This document shows positions 22,190-35,010 of a stretch of DNA of 64,000 bases, piece after piece; the first letter of the stretch is position 1, and every line of letters starts with the position of its first letter. The notes under the pieces were generated by a model. It worked only from the letters and a program-made list of their open reading frames with translations, had not been told where the DNA came from and did no database searches. The stretch lies in assembly GCA_964023275.1 (NCBI GenBank), contig OZ029929.1:4671381-4735380 (forward strand). Direction: 5' to 3'. Both the position numbers and the translations under genes were made by a program. Source of the DNA: Norana najaformis. Lineage: Eukaryota; Annelida; Clitellata; Crassiclitellata; Hormogastridae.

Positions 22190-23084
22190 ATAGTTATTAA
22201 GAAAAGATTTGAAAATATCTTAAGCGCTACTTAAAAGCTAAGTGCATACCCCAGTGGCATGAAGCCAATGGACCTGATTTCGGGCAGAGAACTCATTATC
22301 ATCATACCCCAGTTTATTAACGAGCGCTTCGTCAACTCAGAGGGATGTCTAGAGATACCGTGTGACGAACAAGATCTGCTTGCCGGGAGACCAGAGAGGG
22401 AAGGATGGTAGAGCAGTTGTTAGATCTACGTTTCATTAGACTATTTGATGCATTATATATTAAAACTAGAAATACACAGACTTAGCTGTGAGTATTCCAT
22501 CAACGTTATTTACTGTCTTGAAACCTACCTTGGCGTACGTGCACGCGACAGTTCTCCGCAACAAAGTGGCCAAGTCGAAGACTAATCTGCAGCAGCCTAG
22601 AGAAGGATATCACATACCAAGTTGCCCTAATTACAGGTCTAGGACTATTGGTGGGGCTGGGCCTATATCATCTTGCCTTCAACCTTGGCAGGGTGAAAGC
22701 AGGCTGAAAAGTGGGCGAGTCAGTGTTTGGTTCCAAACTCATCAGCACACATCTGTGCCTTACGATGCGAAGACACGTCTGCCGCAAAAACTGGAGCCTT
22801 GCTGTTCGAAAAACAAGAAAATAAATCAGTAAATGTTGGAGGAAAATTAGCGACTAACTCAGTAAAGCAGAGCACTTTGTAAAATCAAACAGTGAAAATT
22901 CTACGAGATAAGCTTTGAGTTTTTATCTGTGTGAAGGGGTTTGTTTTAAGTAGCATCGTGTAACATGTAGCACACAAACGTTTACTTAAGTAGACTACAC
23001 ATAGTACAAAGTCCAACTAATTGCATACACACAACACCGAACGAGGACCCCAGGAGAAGTGGTGTATGAGACAACATAGGGATG
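22190..23084. other. Non-coding stretch, no gene seen
   Basis: The 114-codon frame at 22488-22832 has no recognisable motif or splice context and is not called. Confidence 0.4.
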
Positions 23085-23240
23085 ACACGGTAGCATATTG
23101 GATAGAGCGCTCGGCTTGTAACGCGGAGAGTACGAGTTCGAGCTTCCTCTGAGACAGTTCCTGTGTAGACACCTTGGGCTAGTCCTTCACGCATTTGCTC
23201 AGCGCCATCGACTGATGCTTAGTCATTAGACTGTGTTGCT
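23085..23240 (+). mobile_element. tRNA-derived SINE-E copy
   Basis: TAGAGCGCTCGGCTTGTAAC and GAGTACGAGTTCGAGC correspond to the head at 19497. ACACCTTGGGCTAGTCC is followed by CATCGACTGATGCTTAG, the body of the GGCGCTATAG-tailed family. Confidence 0.6.
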
Positions 23241-23527
23241 TAATGAATGATTTAATAATAACCCTTGTGTTGCTTAATGAATGCATTAATAATAATCCTA
23301 AGGACGTTTTAAAGTAGCATAGATCAGTTATAGATTATGGGATATTTGTGTAATTCATTCGTTTTATATATCAAGATGAAGACGAGAGTAACAATCAGAA
23401 GAATTATGGACGACTCCAATCAGGTTTTCAGGCAGCTTGCCTCAAAACCTGGAAATGGCCTGGGTCTCGTCCAAAATGCACAAAAGCCTGCCAAACATAA
23501 AATCATTGGTCAAGACCCACTATTTTG

Positions 23528-23725
23528 CATGATGATGATGATGAAGAAGAAGAAGAAGAAGAAGAAGAAGAAGAAGAAGAAGAAGAAGAAGAAGAAGAAG
23601 AAGAAGAAGAAGACGACGACGATGATAAAATGATGATGATGATGATAGGACAATGATGATTATGATTATTAATATGATGATGTTGATTATGGTGCAAGTT
23701 TTGATAATGATGATGATGATGATGA
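23528..23725. repeat. GAA and GAT trinucleotide tract
   Basis: A GAA run at about 23540-23610 passes into GAC and GAT units. The poly-Lys and poly-Ser frames are repeat translations. Confidence 0.95.
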
Positions 23726-23935
23726 TGAAGTTCTCTGCCCGAAGGCAGGTCCTTTAGCTTTACGCCACCCGGAGATGAGATGAGTGAGGTGGTTTCCCGT
23801 TGCCTTCCTCACAGACAATTGTGGGTGAGCAACTTGTCCAAGGTCGCTACGCAGTGGCTTGAGGCATACAGGCCTACGAACCCGCAAAACTCCGGTTACG
23901 AGGCACAGACCATACCACTACACCACCGCGTCCCA
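23725..23935 (-). mobile_element. tRNA-derived SINE-F copy
   Basis: The plus strand runs GTTCTCTGCCCGAAGGCAGG, CGCCACCCGGAGATGAGATG and ACTTGTCCAAGGTCGCTACG, then a degraded tRNA-like block ending ACCACTACACCACCGCGTCCC. It is nearly identical to 44370-44580. The ATG-repeat tail at the left and the tRNA-like head at the right place it on the minus strand. Confidence 0.75.
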
Positions 23936-24539
23936 TTATTAAGCCACTACCTGATCGAATCTAATCTGATCTAGTCTAATCTAATCTACTCTACTCTTAC
24001 CTATAGTATAGTCGAATCTAAACGTATGCTGTTCTGTTTCTAATCGACTAACTTCTCCAGAGCCATTATGGCCGTTTCAAGTGAGCTCGTAGTCAGTCTT
24101 ATCATCCGTTGGAGAAGCTCAGTTGTCGAAATCCATCTATAGGTCAGAGAAACCAGTATATATTAGGATCCAAGTTGAAACAGATGGTGGTGATGATAAC
24201 GACAATGATGAATCACTTTGTTTTTTTCTTGGCTGACTTTACGTTATCTTGGTGGCATCAGAACTTAAATATTTAAAAAGAAAAGCAAACATTCTATATG
24301 AGAACCATGCAATTTTTCTTAGTGGTTTTGTTGCAAATCCAGTCTCTCTCTGTTGGCTTATGTATCAGTCTTCCATTCTAACCAGTTCAGCTGCAGTTTG
24401 AGGGTCTATGGGGCTAATTATTATTATCATTACTGTTGTTGTCATCATCATCATAGTCGTCGTCATCATTATCGTCCCCGTCGTCAATATCCAACGCTTT
24501 AATGCTGTGGGAATTTCTGCAAAACTTTCGCCGTGCCAA
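23936..24539. other. Non-coding stretch with short ATC repeats
   Basis: TCTAATCTAATCTA-type bases at 23955-24000 look like a reversed SINE tail. ATC-rich microsatellite bases lie at 24415-24480. There is no gene. Confidence 0.45.
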
Positions 24540-24845
24540 ATATTGACAGAGATGTAATTTCTGTTCACCGTACATTTTTAAAGATCCCTTCAAATTTCAG
24601 GGCCCCTGCAGTTTACTCTAATGGGCCCCTTGGGCTGTTATTCCTCTCATTCGACAGTTTCATGTCTAATTCTGCTCTCCAACTACTTGCTTCAGTTTTT
24701 GGTGATGTTCTGTCTTGGATGGCTAGTAATAAACTTCTTCTGAATCCATCTAGAAGCGAATTCCTTCTACTGACAAGAGCACATGCAGCCTTGAGCACTA
24801 TTACAATGACGCCACAGACGTGTGAAATGCATTTTCTGTTTTAAC
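24540..24845 (+). pseudogene. LINE reverse-transcriptase fragment
   Basis: One plus-strand frame reads SALQLLASVFGDVLSWMAS and NKLLLNPSRSEFLLL, the region just after the YADD box in CR1/L2-type reverse transcriptases. No catalytic box remains, and the fragment is truncated at both ends. Confidence 0.65.
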
Positions 24846-25164
24846 CCTAAAGGATGTTTAGCCCATTTATAATTTTTGTTACCCCAAAAGGTCTTCTACC
24901 CATTTTAAGTATTACAGTTTTAAAATCCTGTAACAGTCTGAATTTCTGAGTCCAAATCCAGAGAGACACCTTAAACCCGATTTCTGGGTCGATACCCCTC
25001 CTGAAACTATAGGCAAGGCAGGCCTTAGCCTCACCATGGCCCTGTTCCATACTAATTTGTTGGCCCAATTCCTCCCAGAGCTCCTTTCCCTCCCAATCCT
25101 CCCTTCTCCAGCTTTGTAGCCGAGCCATATGGGCCGAATAACAATATAATCCACGTATCGATGG

Positions 25165-25420
25165 GGCTTAATAGGTCCCTTTAGGCAGTGGGTTATGGGC
25201 TGTGGTGCTCTGGGGTCCCTTTAGGCAGTGGGTTATGGGCTGTGGCGCTCTGGGGTCTAGGCAGTGGGTTATGGACTGTGGCGCTCTGGGGTCCCTTTAG
25301 GCAGTGGGTTATGGGCTGTGGCGCTCTGGGGTCCCTTTAGGCAGTGGGTTATGGGCTGTGGCGCTCTGGGGTCCCTTTAGGCAGTGGGCTATGGGCTGTG
25401 GTGCTTTGGGGCCGCCATTC
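25165..25420. repeat. 40-bp minisatellite, about six units
   Basis: Tandem 40-bp units around GGTCCCTTTAGGCAGTGGG and TTATGGGCTGTGGCGCTCTG. One unit near 25253 has a deletion of the CCCTT block. Confidence 0.93.
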
Positions 25421-28400
25421 CCGCCAATTTCAATTTTAAAATCGTGGTCCAGAGTAATAATATTCGGCGGTCGCATAAGTCGGCGGCCATGCTAGGTTGA
25501 ACAGTTTGATGAAACCTACGGCTGACCTGACAACAGGCGGCCTGACAGCCGAACGACTTCGGCACAAATAACATCAGAAAATCAAAAGATAATCAAACAT
25601 TTCAAACAGTTTACTAAATTCAAGGCTCTAATTCAATCTAAGAACTTCTATAGTGCCAACTATCCACGAGGCTTTGCAGTAAAATAAAGCACCGAGCAAA
25701 GAAAATAGTAAAAATAAGGTAACGTAAAAAACCGTTTGTGAGGCGCCGTCATGTGCTATTTTAAACCTGACTTGCAACTAGGCACTATTCCATTCCGTGC
25801 TAAAAGAAATGGTAAACCATTTAAACCAGAACCAGACAAGAATCACTTGATGATCAGCGTAACAAACCAATAACCCCAGTTGCTTGAGAAATTAATAAAC
25901 CAAAACTGACAAATGATTAAAATGAGTCACATGTGACAATTTCACCAGCAACGATTCACATGTTGCAACATTATCTGTAATGATGACTTGCAGTCAACCT
26001 TGACTACAAGTTTACACAAGATGCTTCCCATGTTACAGCTAGACGTAATAAGTCGCAGTTTACATGTGATTCACATGCAAAATTACACGTAATGAGTTAC
26101 AACTTTACGATTCTACACATCATGTGATAAACACATGAAAAATTAACCTACCAAATTAGCATCATGTCTGATAAACTTTCAAAACACTGTAGGGTTGGCA
26201 AAAGAAGGTATAACTTGTCACTTCATTTCAAAATACAGACATCAACCCCACTTCCCAGCATAACTCGTCTGGTAAATGTACATGGTTTCATACAGCAACT
26301 AAATGGCCTCAACCCTGCTCATTTTGCAATGAGTTTATCTGGTGAGATCCTTCACCACTGCTGCCCGTCTGAATAGGCACCACGCCATTTAAGGTTCCCG
26401 CATACAGGCAGTGCTAACCCGAGATTAAAATCTATGAAATATCGCCACTATCCATATGCGAACAGGCATCCTCAATGTAGCTAAAACTAGGCCATTGAAG
26501 AATAAAAGGCCACTTTGAGTATTCCTGCTTGGGCCCAACATTTGAAGTTCCTACTCCCCGATTTCAGGAACTTGAGAATAATGCTGCTATCAGAGTAAGA
26601 ACTTAGGTGACGCTACATTTGTAGCAGAGCAAAATAACACTACATGAGGTACGACTGGGTAAGATGAGGCAATCGCCCATTAAAAGACATGGTCCTGTAG
26701 TTCAATATGACACACAAACTTTAATATAATAACAGCACTCCACTCAAAGGGATAACCTTGGCCTATGAATTGCATAGTTTCGCAAAGAAAATGATGCAAA
26801 AGGCGCACTAGCAACTGATCCCAGGATGTAGCAAACAGAAAGGCGAGCAATCCACTCCGATGCTCCATCAGTAAAAACAAACGGATAGCATAGTCTACAA
26901 AACTATTGCATGCAAGAAAAGTTCTCTGCTTGAAAAGACTAAAAACTATGGACAATGCAACTACAGAAGCCGTCGCCGTTCTATGACTGCAAATTACGAC
27001 TGCTTAGAAATTCTTAAAAGCATTCTGAGAAACCACCAAATCAAATTAAACCGTTTGAAGCTGAAAACAGAAAGGCCACAATCAGAGTGTGATACACAAC
27101 CAGCTAAAAACCGAGCAAACGAGGAACCACGCTGCTACATATAAAAGCCAAGCAACACCTAGCTACTAGAAAAATACTCTGTTTTAACAAAACACACGAA
27201 ATATTCACACATGTTATCCTTATTCAAGACTTCCCATTAAGCTTCATTAATTCTCACAACAAAATAAAAGCGTTAGATTGGTATTTAGTATAATAAATTA
27301 GTATTTAGTTACTCCATTTGCAGATAAATAACTGCTATGCAAATAACCAATAAGCAGAAAACTGCTTCGTTATTTCAAGATTAGTCTGTACCAAATCACT
27401 AACGCTAACATAGCTGCATGATCATCACAAGAAGCAAAAGTTTCAATCACGTGATTAGCACGAAAGCAGCAATTGCTTCATTTTTTTATTATCAGCATTC
27501 ATAAGAATATTGTAAAACTATGCAATGACGATTAATGAAAAGCGAAGCTGTTCTCGTCAGGACACATTTGTGAATCTTTCAAATAAATATAAAAAACACT
27601 TTTAGATGAATATCTAGGGCTAAACAACAACCATTTTGCTAGTGAAAATACAAATGTTCCTCAGATCTTCAGTAAATGCTCCTTGCTTTATTGCAGGGAA
27701 AAATAAGGCAAATTAAGGTAACTATCCACTATTCTTTTCGCACATATACTTCATTACTAAATGCCTCCAACAACAATCAGTAAGAGCCCTAGGCGACATG
27801 GTTCAAAGGTTGAAGGATCTTTTGGTGGAATTGCCAACACGACAATGGTAGTAGACCAGCCAAACTGATGGCATAACCCCCAAAGGAACTTAAACCGTTC
27901 TCTTCTGCCAGGTCTGGATTGGGAAACCCTGAGTGGATATTATAATTTTTGCCAAAGGTACTTATGATGCAACAGGAACAAAAAATTAGTACGGGAGCAA
28001 GAAATGTATCAGGAACTAAAAGAACTTGTCCCCACTGAGGTCTGCAGAATGCACCCAAGTTTATAATTATTAATATTATTATTATATAGGCAGTTTAGTT
28101 TCATAGCTGTTACTGCCTGGGCTGTAATGGAATCGCTCTGTCTCACGGACATGCTTGAAGGAACATTGCAATTTAAATTCTATCCTAAATAGATCGCCTG
28201 CTGATGGTTACAGATGCCAGCTAGCAGGCTATCTTGAAGTGGAGCTATATAAATGCAGTAAATAAATGAATGAATAAGTGAATTATACACTTCACCTCCT
28301 GATGCGCTTGGATTCAAACTCTGAACAGAACATTTAAAGCACTCACTACACGGACGGAAAAACAACCATCAATTTTCGGCAAGTAAGAACAAAGCAAGCA

Positions 28401-29918
28401 GAAATTCAGTAAAACAGCAGTTATGACCCACGTAAATAATTTACTAAACAATTTTTCAACTACTACGTAAAAATCGAACTAATAAAAAGCTCTCAGATTT
28501 CAAAACAAAAATATCAGTGTGCTTAAAACATACTTAATTTAAACCTTGAGTCTAGAAAATGACTAAAATGTTGCAGAAAATATATGATGAGTACTCAGAC
28601 ACTAAACAGCAGTTGAAAACGCAATAGATAAGTAAGGCAAAACGTCTATATGGTACAACTCAACAACTTTGAGGAGAGATATACCAAGATCTGACCATCA
28701 CTTGATCTCAAAATTAATTTTAAAACATGGAAAAAAGAAAAAACCCATAGAATCCACAGGTATTTAAGTCACGATGAGCCACGATATCGTATGGTTATAA
28801 TGTCTACCTTTGTTAATGATACACCAAGCAATTAGACAACTTAAATCCAGCTTTTATGCTTATTCTGACAATATCTTGCAGTACAACTTGAAACGTACAA
28901 GGCTCTAACCCTTATGCAAAAAACTGCATTTAAGACGAATTAGTAACTGCTTTGGCATTTTAAAAAAATGTTTAGTTTACCATGTTGCAAAGGTAAAATT
29001 TATACGACTACAATCAGGTAATATAAGAGAAAGTTAGAAGAGCAGGTCCCTTATGCCAATACCACGGCCGAGAGGCAACCATTGGAGTTGAAGTATCAGC
29101 GACTTCATTTTCATTCTGCTTATGAGGGTAGGCGGCTACTCTTCTCTCAGTTCTTCCAACTGACTAGTGGAACAAACATTTCGAAATATCTTTCCCTCCT
29201 GGGGCATATGAACCCGTGACCTCTGGGCTGACCATCAATCAGTCTAACCACTAGACTATCATCCATATAAGTTGCTCTTTTATTACTCACATACCTCTTT
29301 CACCAATAATCCTTAAAGGTATGGTAAATAAGAGAACAACAATCCAATAACTAGACCGGGACTCAAACCCTGGACACTAAGGCAAACAGCAAAGTCATTA
29401 CAGTAGCTGTCTGGGACCTCAGGACCTGCTACGCTTGCAAATTATGGCGTAGCTATTGCGTGTAGCACAGTGCTCTAATTGACAGTGTGCTAGCTCTGTA
29501 ATCCAACAGCTGCTATTTGAGCCTCATAAGCAGACAACGCGCAACAACCCTGGGCAGGTTGTTTGCACACAACCGCCTCCATCACCAAGCAGTAGCATTT
29601 TGGTACTGGCATAAGCTGGGAAGTAAACAACAAATCCTGCAACATACTAGTCCTGTCTCCTGAACCGTGGCATGCTTCCGCTGCTTGCTCAAGTGTCAAA
29701 GTGAAGGAAAAATCACATCCCCTAAATTTCACAATGGGACATAGGAGCTTTACTTTACTTTACACAAATCAATGGTACTAGGTACATCTCTCCGCCAACA
29801 AAGCAACAAAAAGTAAGGTTACACAAGAAAAGCATTCATAGCAAAAAATCAGCTATATGGTACATAGCATAGCACTGCACAGATTTGCAAGCGGTTGTAA
29901 GACGGCGTTGCACCGGCT
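25421..29918. other. AT-rich 3' flank / probable 3' UTR of gene B
   Basis: This 4.5-kb region is mostly unique and AT-rich, lying directly 3' of the minus-strand stop of gene B. No other exon could be supported; frames at 26680-26955 and 27789-28058 lack domains and splice context. It contains a SINE-D copy near 26270, a SINE-C-like remnant near 29100-29270 (plus-strand ACCACTAGACTATCATCC), and a GGAGCTATATAAATG retroelement 3' motif near 28231. How far the 3' UTR extends is unknown. Confidence 0.4.
26270..26465 (-). mobile_element. SINE-D copy, minus orientation
   Basis: The plus strand has GGCCTCAACCCTGCTCATTT, GGTGAGATCCTTCACCACTG and ATTTAAGGTTCCCGC. It aligns with 45330-45480 and, in reverse, with 19940-20195. 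Confidence 0.7.
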
Positions 29919-30319
29919 TCACATGACGTTTGACTGCTTCATCTGAACAATGGAGAGAATTGCTGCAATGAAACAGAAGACGGCTCCGATGACACAGAAG
30001 GCAAAAGACCAGTTCAGCTCGAGCCTGTGTTTCGCTCCAAAGATGATGAAACCTATCACCATGCAGACGACTGAACACAAACAACACATCATATATGTAA
30101 AATATCAACGTATAGCAATTAAAATTATACAGAATTTAATATTAGTACAAGCATTATCACTATATTTTATCCCACAAGAATAACAATAATAATCCTAATT
30201 ACAATCATACTAATCAGCATAATTATTGAGATTTATTGTTCCTCAACAATTAAAAAAAATTTCTTAGGAGTAGAAAATGATTGATCTAAGAAATTATTAT
30301 TATTGTTACTTATTACTGG

Positions 30320-30350
<31 letters not shown>

Positions 30351-33300
30351 TCATGTGTACTGGTCCCAGTTAGAAATGATACAAGAATAAAAATTAGCTG
30401 CAGCACACCACGTGCAATTAATTAGCAAACCCCTATGTCTGTGAAAATTCTGGCCGCAATAGTGTTGGCTTTTAGCAGACATTAGAGTTATTATAGTAAA
30501 TCCCAGACATATCAAAAACAAAAGCATTTTTAATTTTTATGATTTATTTTTATAGTGAAAGATTAAGCAAGAAATTAAAAACCTTGGGAAGAAGGGAGAC
30601 AAAGAAGCATAGAAGGCATAGAAGCAAGGAGACAATGATATGTAGATGGAGAGATCGATGAAGACACAGACGTAGGGCAACATGAGGATATGTGGAAGGA
30701 GAGACAGAGGGAGGAAGACATAGATGTGGGAGACATGAGGATGTGCAAAGGAAGGCATAGATGTAGGTAGACATGGAGCATATATAAAGGGGAGATAGAG
30801 TAATGAGAAAGGGATGGGTGGAAGTAGGGTGCGATATACTGTTAGCAGCAGCAGAGAAAGATACCTAAGGGCAGACATGGGAAAATTCATCTTCACAGAG
30901 CAAACCAGTCGGGAGAAGTGTTAAGTTCCACCTTTCCCCACACACCACACACTGGGATGGAGGATAGTTTATATAATTCGTTTCATACCCGGAGTCAGCA
31001 TATTTAACTAATATAATGCTGAAAGCTCTGCACCATGCACATCCGGAAAATTTAAATTTATCCCCTGCTGGGCACTTGGCTACTTGTCAGCTTGCCAGTA
31101 AGTAATCTCTTGACCTTCTTTGCAGATAAAATTTCTGGTAAAAGGCCGAAATTCGTTGGTTCCTTAGCATTTGAAAAATTTCTTACTGCTAATTCTTCGC
31201 CTCCCATCTTAAACTACTTTCAGCAAACAACTCTTGCAGAGATTTGCACACTTAGCATTTCCTCACCTAACAAAAGCCGTCACCTTGACACAACTGCTAC
31301 ATCGCTTCTGAAAAGTGCCATCACTAATTTCTCATTACATCCCATCTGTTTTGCCCACAGTTCATCCTCTATTAAGGAAACTTTCTCTCGACCGCAGTGA
31401 CCTGTCTAATTACAGACCCATTTCAGCTTTGAATTATTTGCTTTGAAAATTGGTGAAAGTGTAGTTATGCATCCTATTCACATTCACCTATCTTTCATAT
31501 CTCTAATCTCCCGCTCCAGTCCTTTCCTTCATCAGAATCTGCCTTTCTTTCTGTTCATAATGACATCATGTGCTTTATAGATAAGGTTAGGGCGACTGCA
31601 CTCATTATTCGTGATTCTATTCTTGATTTATCTGCTGGTTTTGAAAAACTGTGGACCATTCTCTTCTTTTGCATCAACTCCATCAATGACCTCGGGTTTC
31701 TGGTGCTGCCCTAAACTGGTTTGCTGCTTATTTGAGTCCATGCACTCATCAGTATATCTGAAAGGTTATTATTTGTTTAAGTGTTTTGTTGACATGTGGT
31801 TTCTGCAGGGTTCCGTGCTTGGTCCTCTTTTGTTTACATTACACACCACACCAATAGGCACATTACTCGACAATCATTTCTATGCAGATGATACTCAAAC
31901 TTACATTCCATTTGACAGTTTGTCACTTGTCTGTGGAGCTGTTGTCCAATGCCTCTCAGGCGGTGCAGTCTTAGCTGGCGGCTAATAAACTCCTCTTTAG
32001 CCCATTGAAAACTGAATTTTTACTATTGCGGACTTCACAGCATCTTCAGAAGTTTGAATGTTTAATCATTAAAACTGGGGGACACTTGTTCAGTTGGCTG
32101 ATGCTGCTAAAACTTGGTTATTAATTTTATTATTCTACTGTTCCTCTCACCGACTATGTAATTGGCATTTGTAAGTTGTCATAAATATATATTTGTGACA
32201 TATGCAGAATTAGGTATTATATCCAGATGTCTTCAAGGATATCTCTGGCAAATGCATTGGTCTCCAGTTGCCTAATTACAGTAACTTATTCTTACTGGAA
32301 TCATAAATTGAAACACGCAGAAACTCCAGAGAGTTCTGAACTTTCTGGATAGAGTCACAATATTTGGATAGAGCCATTTGCTCACTCCTTCACTCATCCA
32401 CTTATTCAATCATTCCCTCATTCATTCATTTCTTACCTGCAATAAATGCTAGGCAGGTAAACGCCTTGATCAGTGAATTTTTGCTCATGGACAATGAATG
32501 AATGAACATATAGAGGAAGATCGTGATGAGACTGGCGATGAGAAGGATCAAACCGATGGTGATCATGGCCTGTGTCGCTTTAAACCAATCTAAAAAACAA
32601 TCAGAAGTGACAATACTAAAAAACTACACAACAGATTGGTACAGCACCTCATACTCAGGGCTGTATGATGCTACTGATCTGTCAGCTCAACAGCCCACAA
32701 TGATGTTGTACGGTTTGCATTGAAAGATCTACTCAGCAACAGAGTTTTACAGGATCAGTTTAACTAAAATTAGTAATTTAATTGCAAATTAAACAAGCTG
32801 CTTGTAACTGCACGGGACAACCCTGAATTGACATAGATTTGCTACGATCCTCCGATATCTGACCCATGACGGACTCTCTGGAGGTGAGAAAAGGATCCTC
32901 ATGCTTTGCACTTCTGGTGACTCCTAGTTTCAGTTTTTACAACTGCTCAAGGAGTCTTCCAATTGATGACAGTAGCAAATCTATGTCAACCATGCCACCT
33001 GATGGGTACCCATTCAGTCCTCCATTCTTTTCTTGAGCAGTCCCTGAAGCTAATCATGAGAGGCAGCCCATATGAAGTCAGCAACTTCATTTAAATTTTT
33101 ACCCTTGGCATATGATGGTGGGTGGCCAGGCCTCTCCCTCTCCGTCTGATCCTCCCACCAACTGTGTACAGTGTACATATTTTACAGCCGAGTTCACTAG
33201 GAGGCTCAAGAGGAGCCAAAATCTTGAAACAAGCTTTCTGTCCTGGTGCAGATTTGAACCCTGACGACTAGCTTGACAGTCCAGCATGCTATCCACTACA

Positions 33301-33780
33301 TCCCTATATCCTTTACTAGCAATGTCTAGCAACTCAAGTCAAAGGGTTAAAGAGTGTCCTGTCGTTGGACTGCTGTGGTCATGTTTGATCACTAGACCTC
33401 AGGACTGGCAAACAAGTGTGTTAACTTTACCTCTATACACAATTTACATTTACCTGGATAAATAAGTGTTACCTTTACCTTTTAGGAACAAGTGGTAATG
33501 CAGGCAATAAAGGATATTTCAGGTGCAGCACAGCAACTTTCAACAACAGAGAGATTTCCAGATATAGTTACCGTCAGCGAGACAAAATCTCACCCTCGTT
33601 GTAGTATAAGGTCGAAGACCTACAGGTGGACCACAGTCCGACCCATTGACCTCCATAACCACCATACTCCCATCCGACAGTCGCAAATCCAAGCACGTAG
33701 AAGATGACGGCAATCAGAATGGTCCAGAAGATTCCTCCGGACAAACCGTGCAGACTGATCTCGTGAGTAGCAATCGGCAT
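29919..33780 (-). CDS. Claudin/PMP22-like tetraspan membrane protein, gene B
   Basis: Exons 33780-33594, 32589-32437 and 30070-29919 join in frame to encode 163 residues. Intron 1 (GAGG|GTGAGA ... TTTTTTAG|ATTGG) and intron 2 (GCAG|GTAAGA ... GTTCAG|TCGTC) are phase 1, as in gene A. Four hydrophobic segments lie near residues 17-36, 71-93, 103-125 and 135-157. The first loop has Trp46, GLW (48-50) and Cys53 but no second cysteine. Exon 1 shares the starting MPI, then IFW, AVIFY, GWEY and WVGLW with gene A; exon 2 starts DWFKATQ in both. A 5'-UTR exon starts at 33816 after TTTGCAG, 35 nt before the ATG. Intron 2 carries an opposite-strand LINE relic. Tandem duplication with gene A is clear; function beyond membrane localisation is inference. 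Confidence 0.83.
31075..32080 (+). pseudogene. L2/CR1-type LINE RT relic
   Basis: Frames interrupted by stops and shifts give LLTFFADKISGK, a linker, DLSNYRPISALNYL, a D-AFDT-like region, LQGSVLGPLLFTLHTTPIG and FYADDTQTYIPFD (YADD box), then KLLFSPLKTEFLLL. This order is that of an L2/CR1 reverse transcriptase. It lies antisense in intron 2 of gene B and is clearly dead. Confidence 0.8.
33060..33312 (-). mobile_element. tRNA-derived SINE-C copy
   Basis: The plus strand has CATATGATGGTGGGTGGCC, CTCCGTCTGATCCTCCCACC, TTTACAGCCGAGTTCACTAG and then GCAGATTTGAACCCTGACG (B box in reverse), AGCTTGACAGTCCAGCATGC and the A box. It is full length and matches 37492-37720 in reverse. Confidence 0.75.
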
Positions 33781-33815
33781 AGTGACGGCTCTTTAAGGCT
33801 ACACTGACTAGCAAA

Positions 33816-34380
33816 CCTGCAAAGTTCTGCAACATGTAATGTACGTCAGTTTCTTAATTTACCGTAATGTACAGTAGTTAGAGTAATGCAATTACTATAG
33901 TTAATTAACTAATGCAATTTACTATATCTTTTGAAACTCACAGTAATGTAAAACAAATCTGCAACGACTGGGTTGGAATAGCATCTGAAAAAAGGAGCTA
34001 TAAAAATTTTTCTTGAATGAATGAATAAACATAAAAATGGCAAAATTGTCAAGTTTCACCTTTTTATTTATAGTTATTATTTTTTATTTATTTATTGGAT
34101 TTATTACACGTATAAATTTAGTACAGCTGAAACTGTGAGGCACACGACAAATGTGAATAAAAAACTTGCCCAGGTCATTACACAAAAGCACTCTCTGCAG
34201 GCTCGAACCTGCAATCGTAGGATTAAAACTCAAACATGCTACCAAATAGACTTCCATACCAAGGAGGATCCTAAAAGCTCAAATAACACAATCACTAGAT
34301 ACCAGATAACATATACAAAGACAATGAATTGTGCTATTGAGAGTTTCCTAAAGGTGCTATATAAAAGATTTCATAACAGA
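33816..34380. other. Upstream region of gene B
   Basis: This should contain gene B's 5'-UTR intron. A degraded tRNA-like SINE head lies at about 34190-34255 (minus, GGCTCGAACCTGCAATCG as seen on plus). No promoter is recognisable. Confidence 0.4.
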
Positions 34381-35010
34381 CATACACAAACAGAACTATA
34401 GATCAGTAAGCTTAACCGATGTAGTGGGCAACGTAATGACAGAATTATTAAGACTGTAGTAATTGAGCATTTATCTGAGCATCTGATGTAGTTTGATCTA
34501 ATAACGAACAGTCAACATGAATTTACAGTATATAGATCAAGCACTTTTCTGAAATCTGTTACAGCAGGTATAGACTGTCTGAGATGCTGGATGCAGAAAG
34601 AATTTGGATACACTCACCCTAGATTTTGTAAATGCATTTAACAAAGTACATCGTGTGAAACTAGCCAAACGTTGCAAGCTTGTGCAAGTAGAGGGCAGGT
34701 ATTACTAGGGATTCAAAGCTAATTATCTGACAGAAGGCAAAATGTGGCTTTAGGAGAAATATTCCGGCTGGATAATCGTGCTAAGTGCAGTGCACTGCTG
34801 TTCACAAGTTTTATTACTGCCATCGATGACTGGATTTTATCTAAAATTTCTAAGTTTGCGGACTAGTTAGAAATAAGAAATTTAGATAAAGTGCAGATAC
34901 TAGAAAAGGAGCTAAGAAGAATGACAAACAGTCATAGGATTGGCAGATGCTTCATTAATGTGGAAAAGTATCTGGCAAAATTACACGCAAACAAAATGAA
35001 GAATATTCAT
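34380..35010 (+). pseudogene. Ancient LINE RT relic
   Basis: Heavily decayed. Successive frames still show YRSVSLTDVVGNVM, then SQHEFTVYRSSTFLKSVTAG, a LDFVNAFNKVHRVKLAK-like block, LSDRRQNVAL, and DDWILSKISKFAD followed by FINVEKYLAKLHANKMKN. This is the motif order of a CR1/BEL-like reverse transcriptase, with many stops. It is older than the relic at 31075. Confidence 0.65.

Noticed and set aside
22488-22832. 114-codon plus-strand frame
   Set aside because: No domain, no coding-like composition and no flanking splice signals.
30537-30896. 119-codon minus-strand frame
   Set aside because: Low-complexity Leu/Ser/Pro/Tyr composition from a purine-rich intronic tract of gene B; competing frames are open at the same place.
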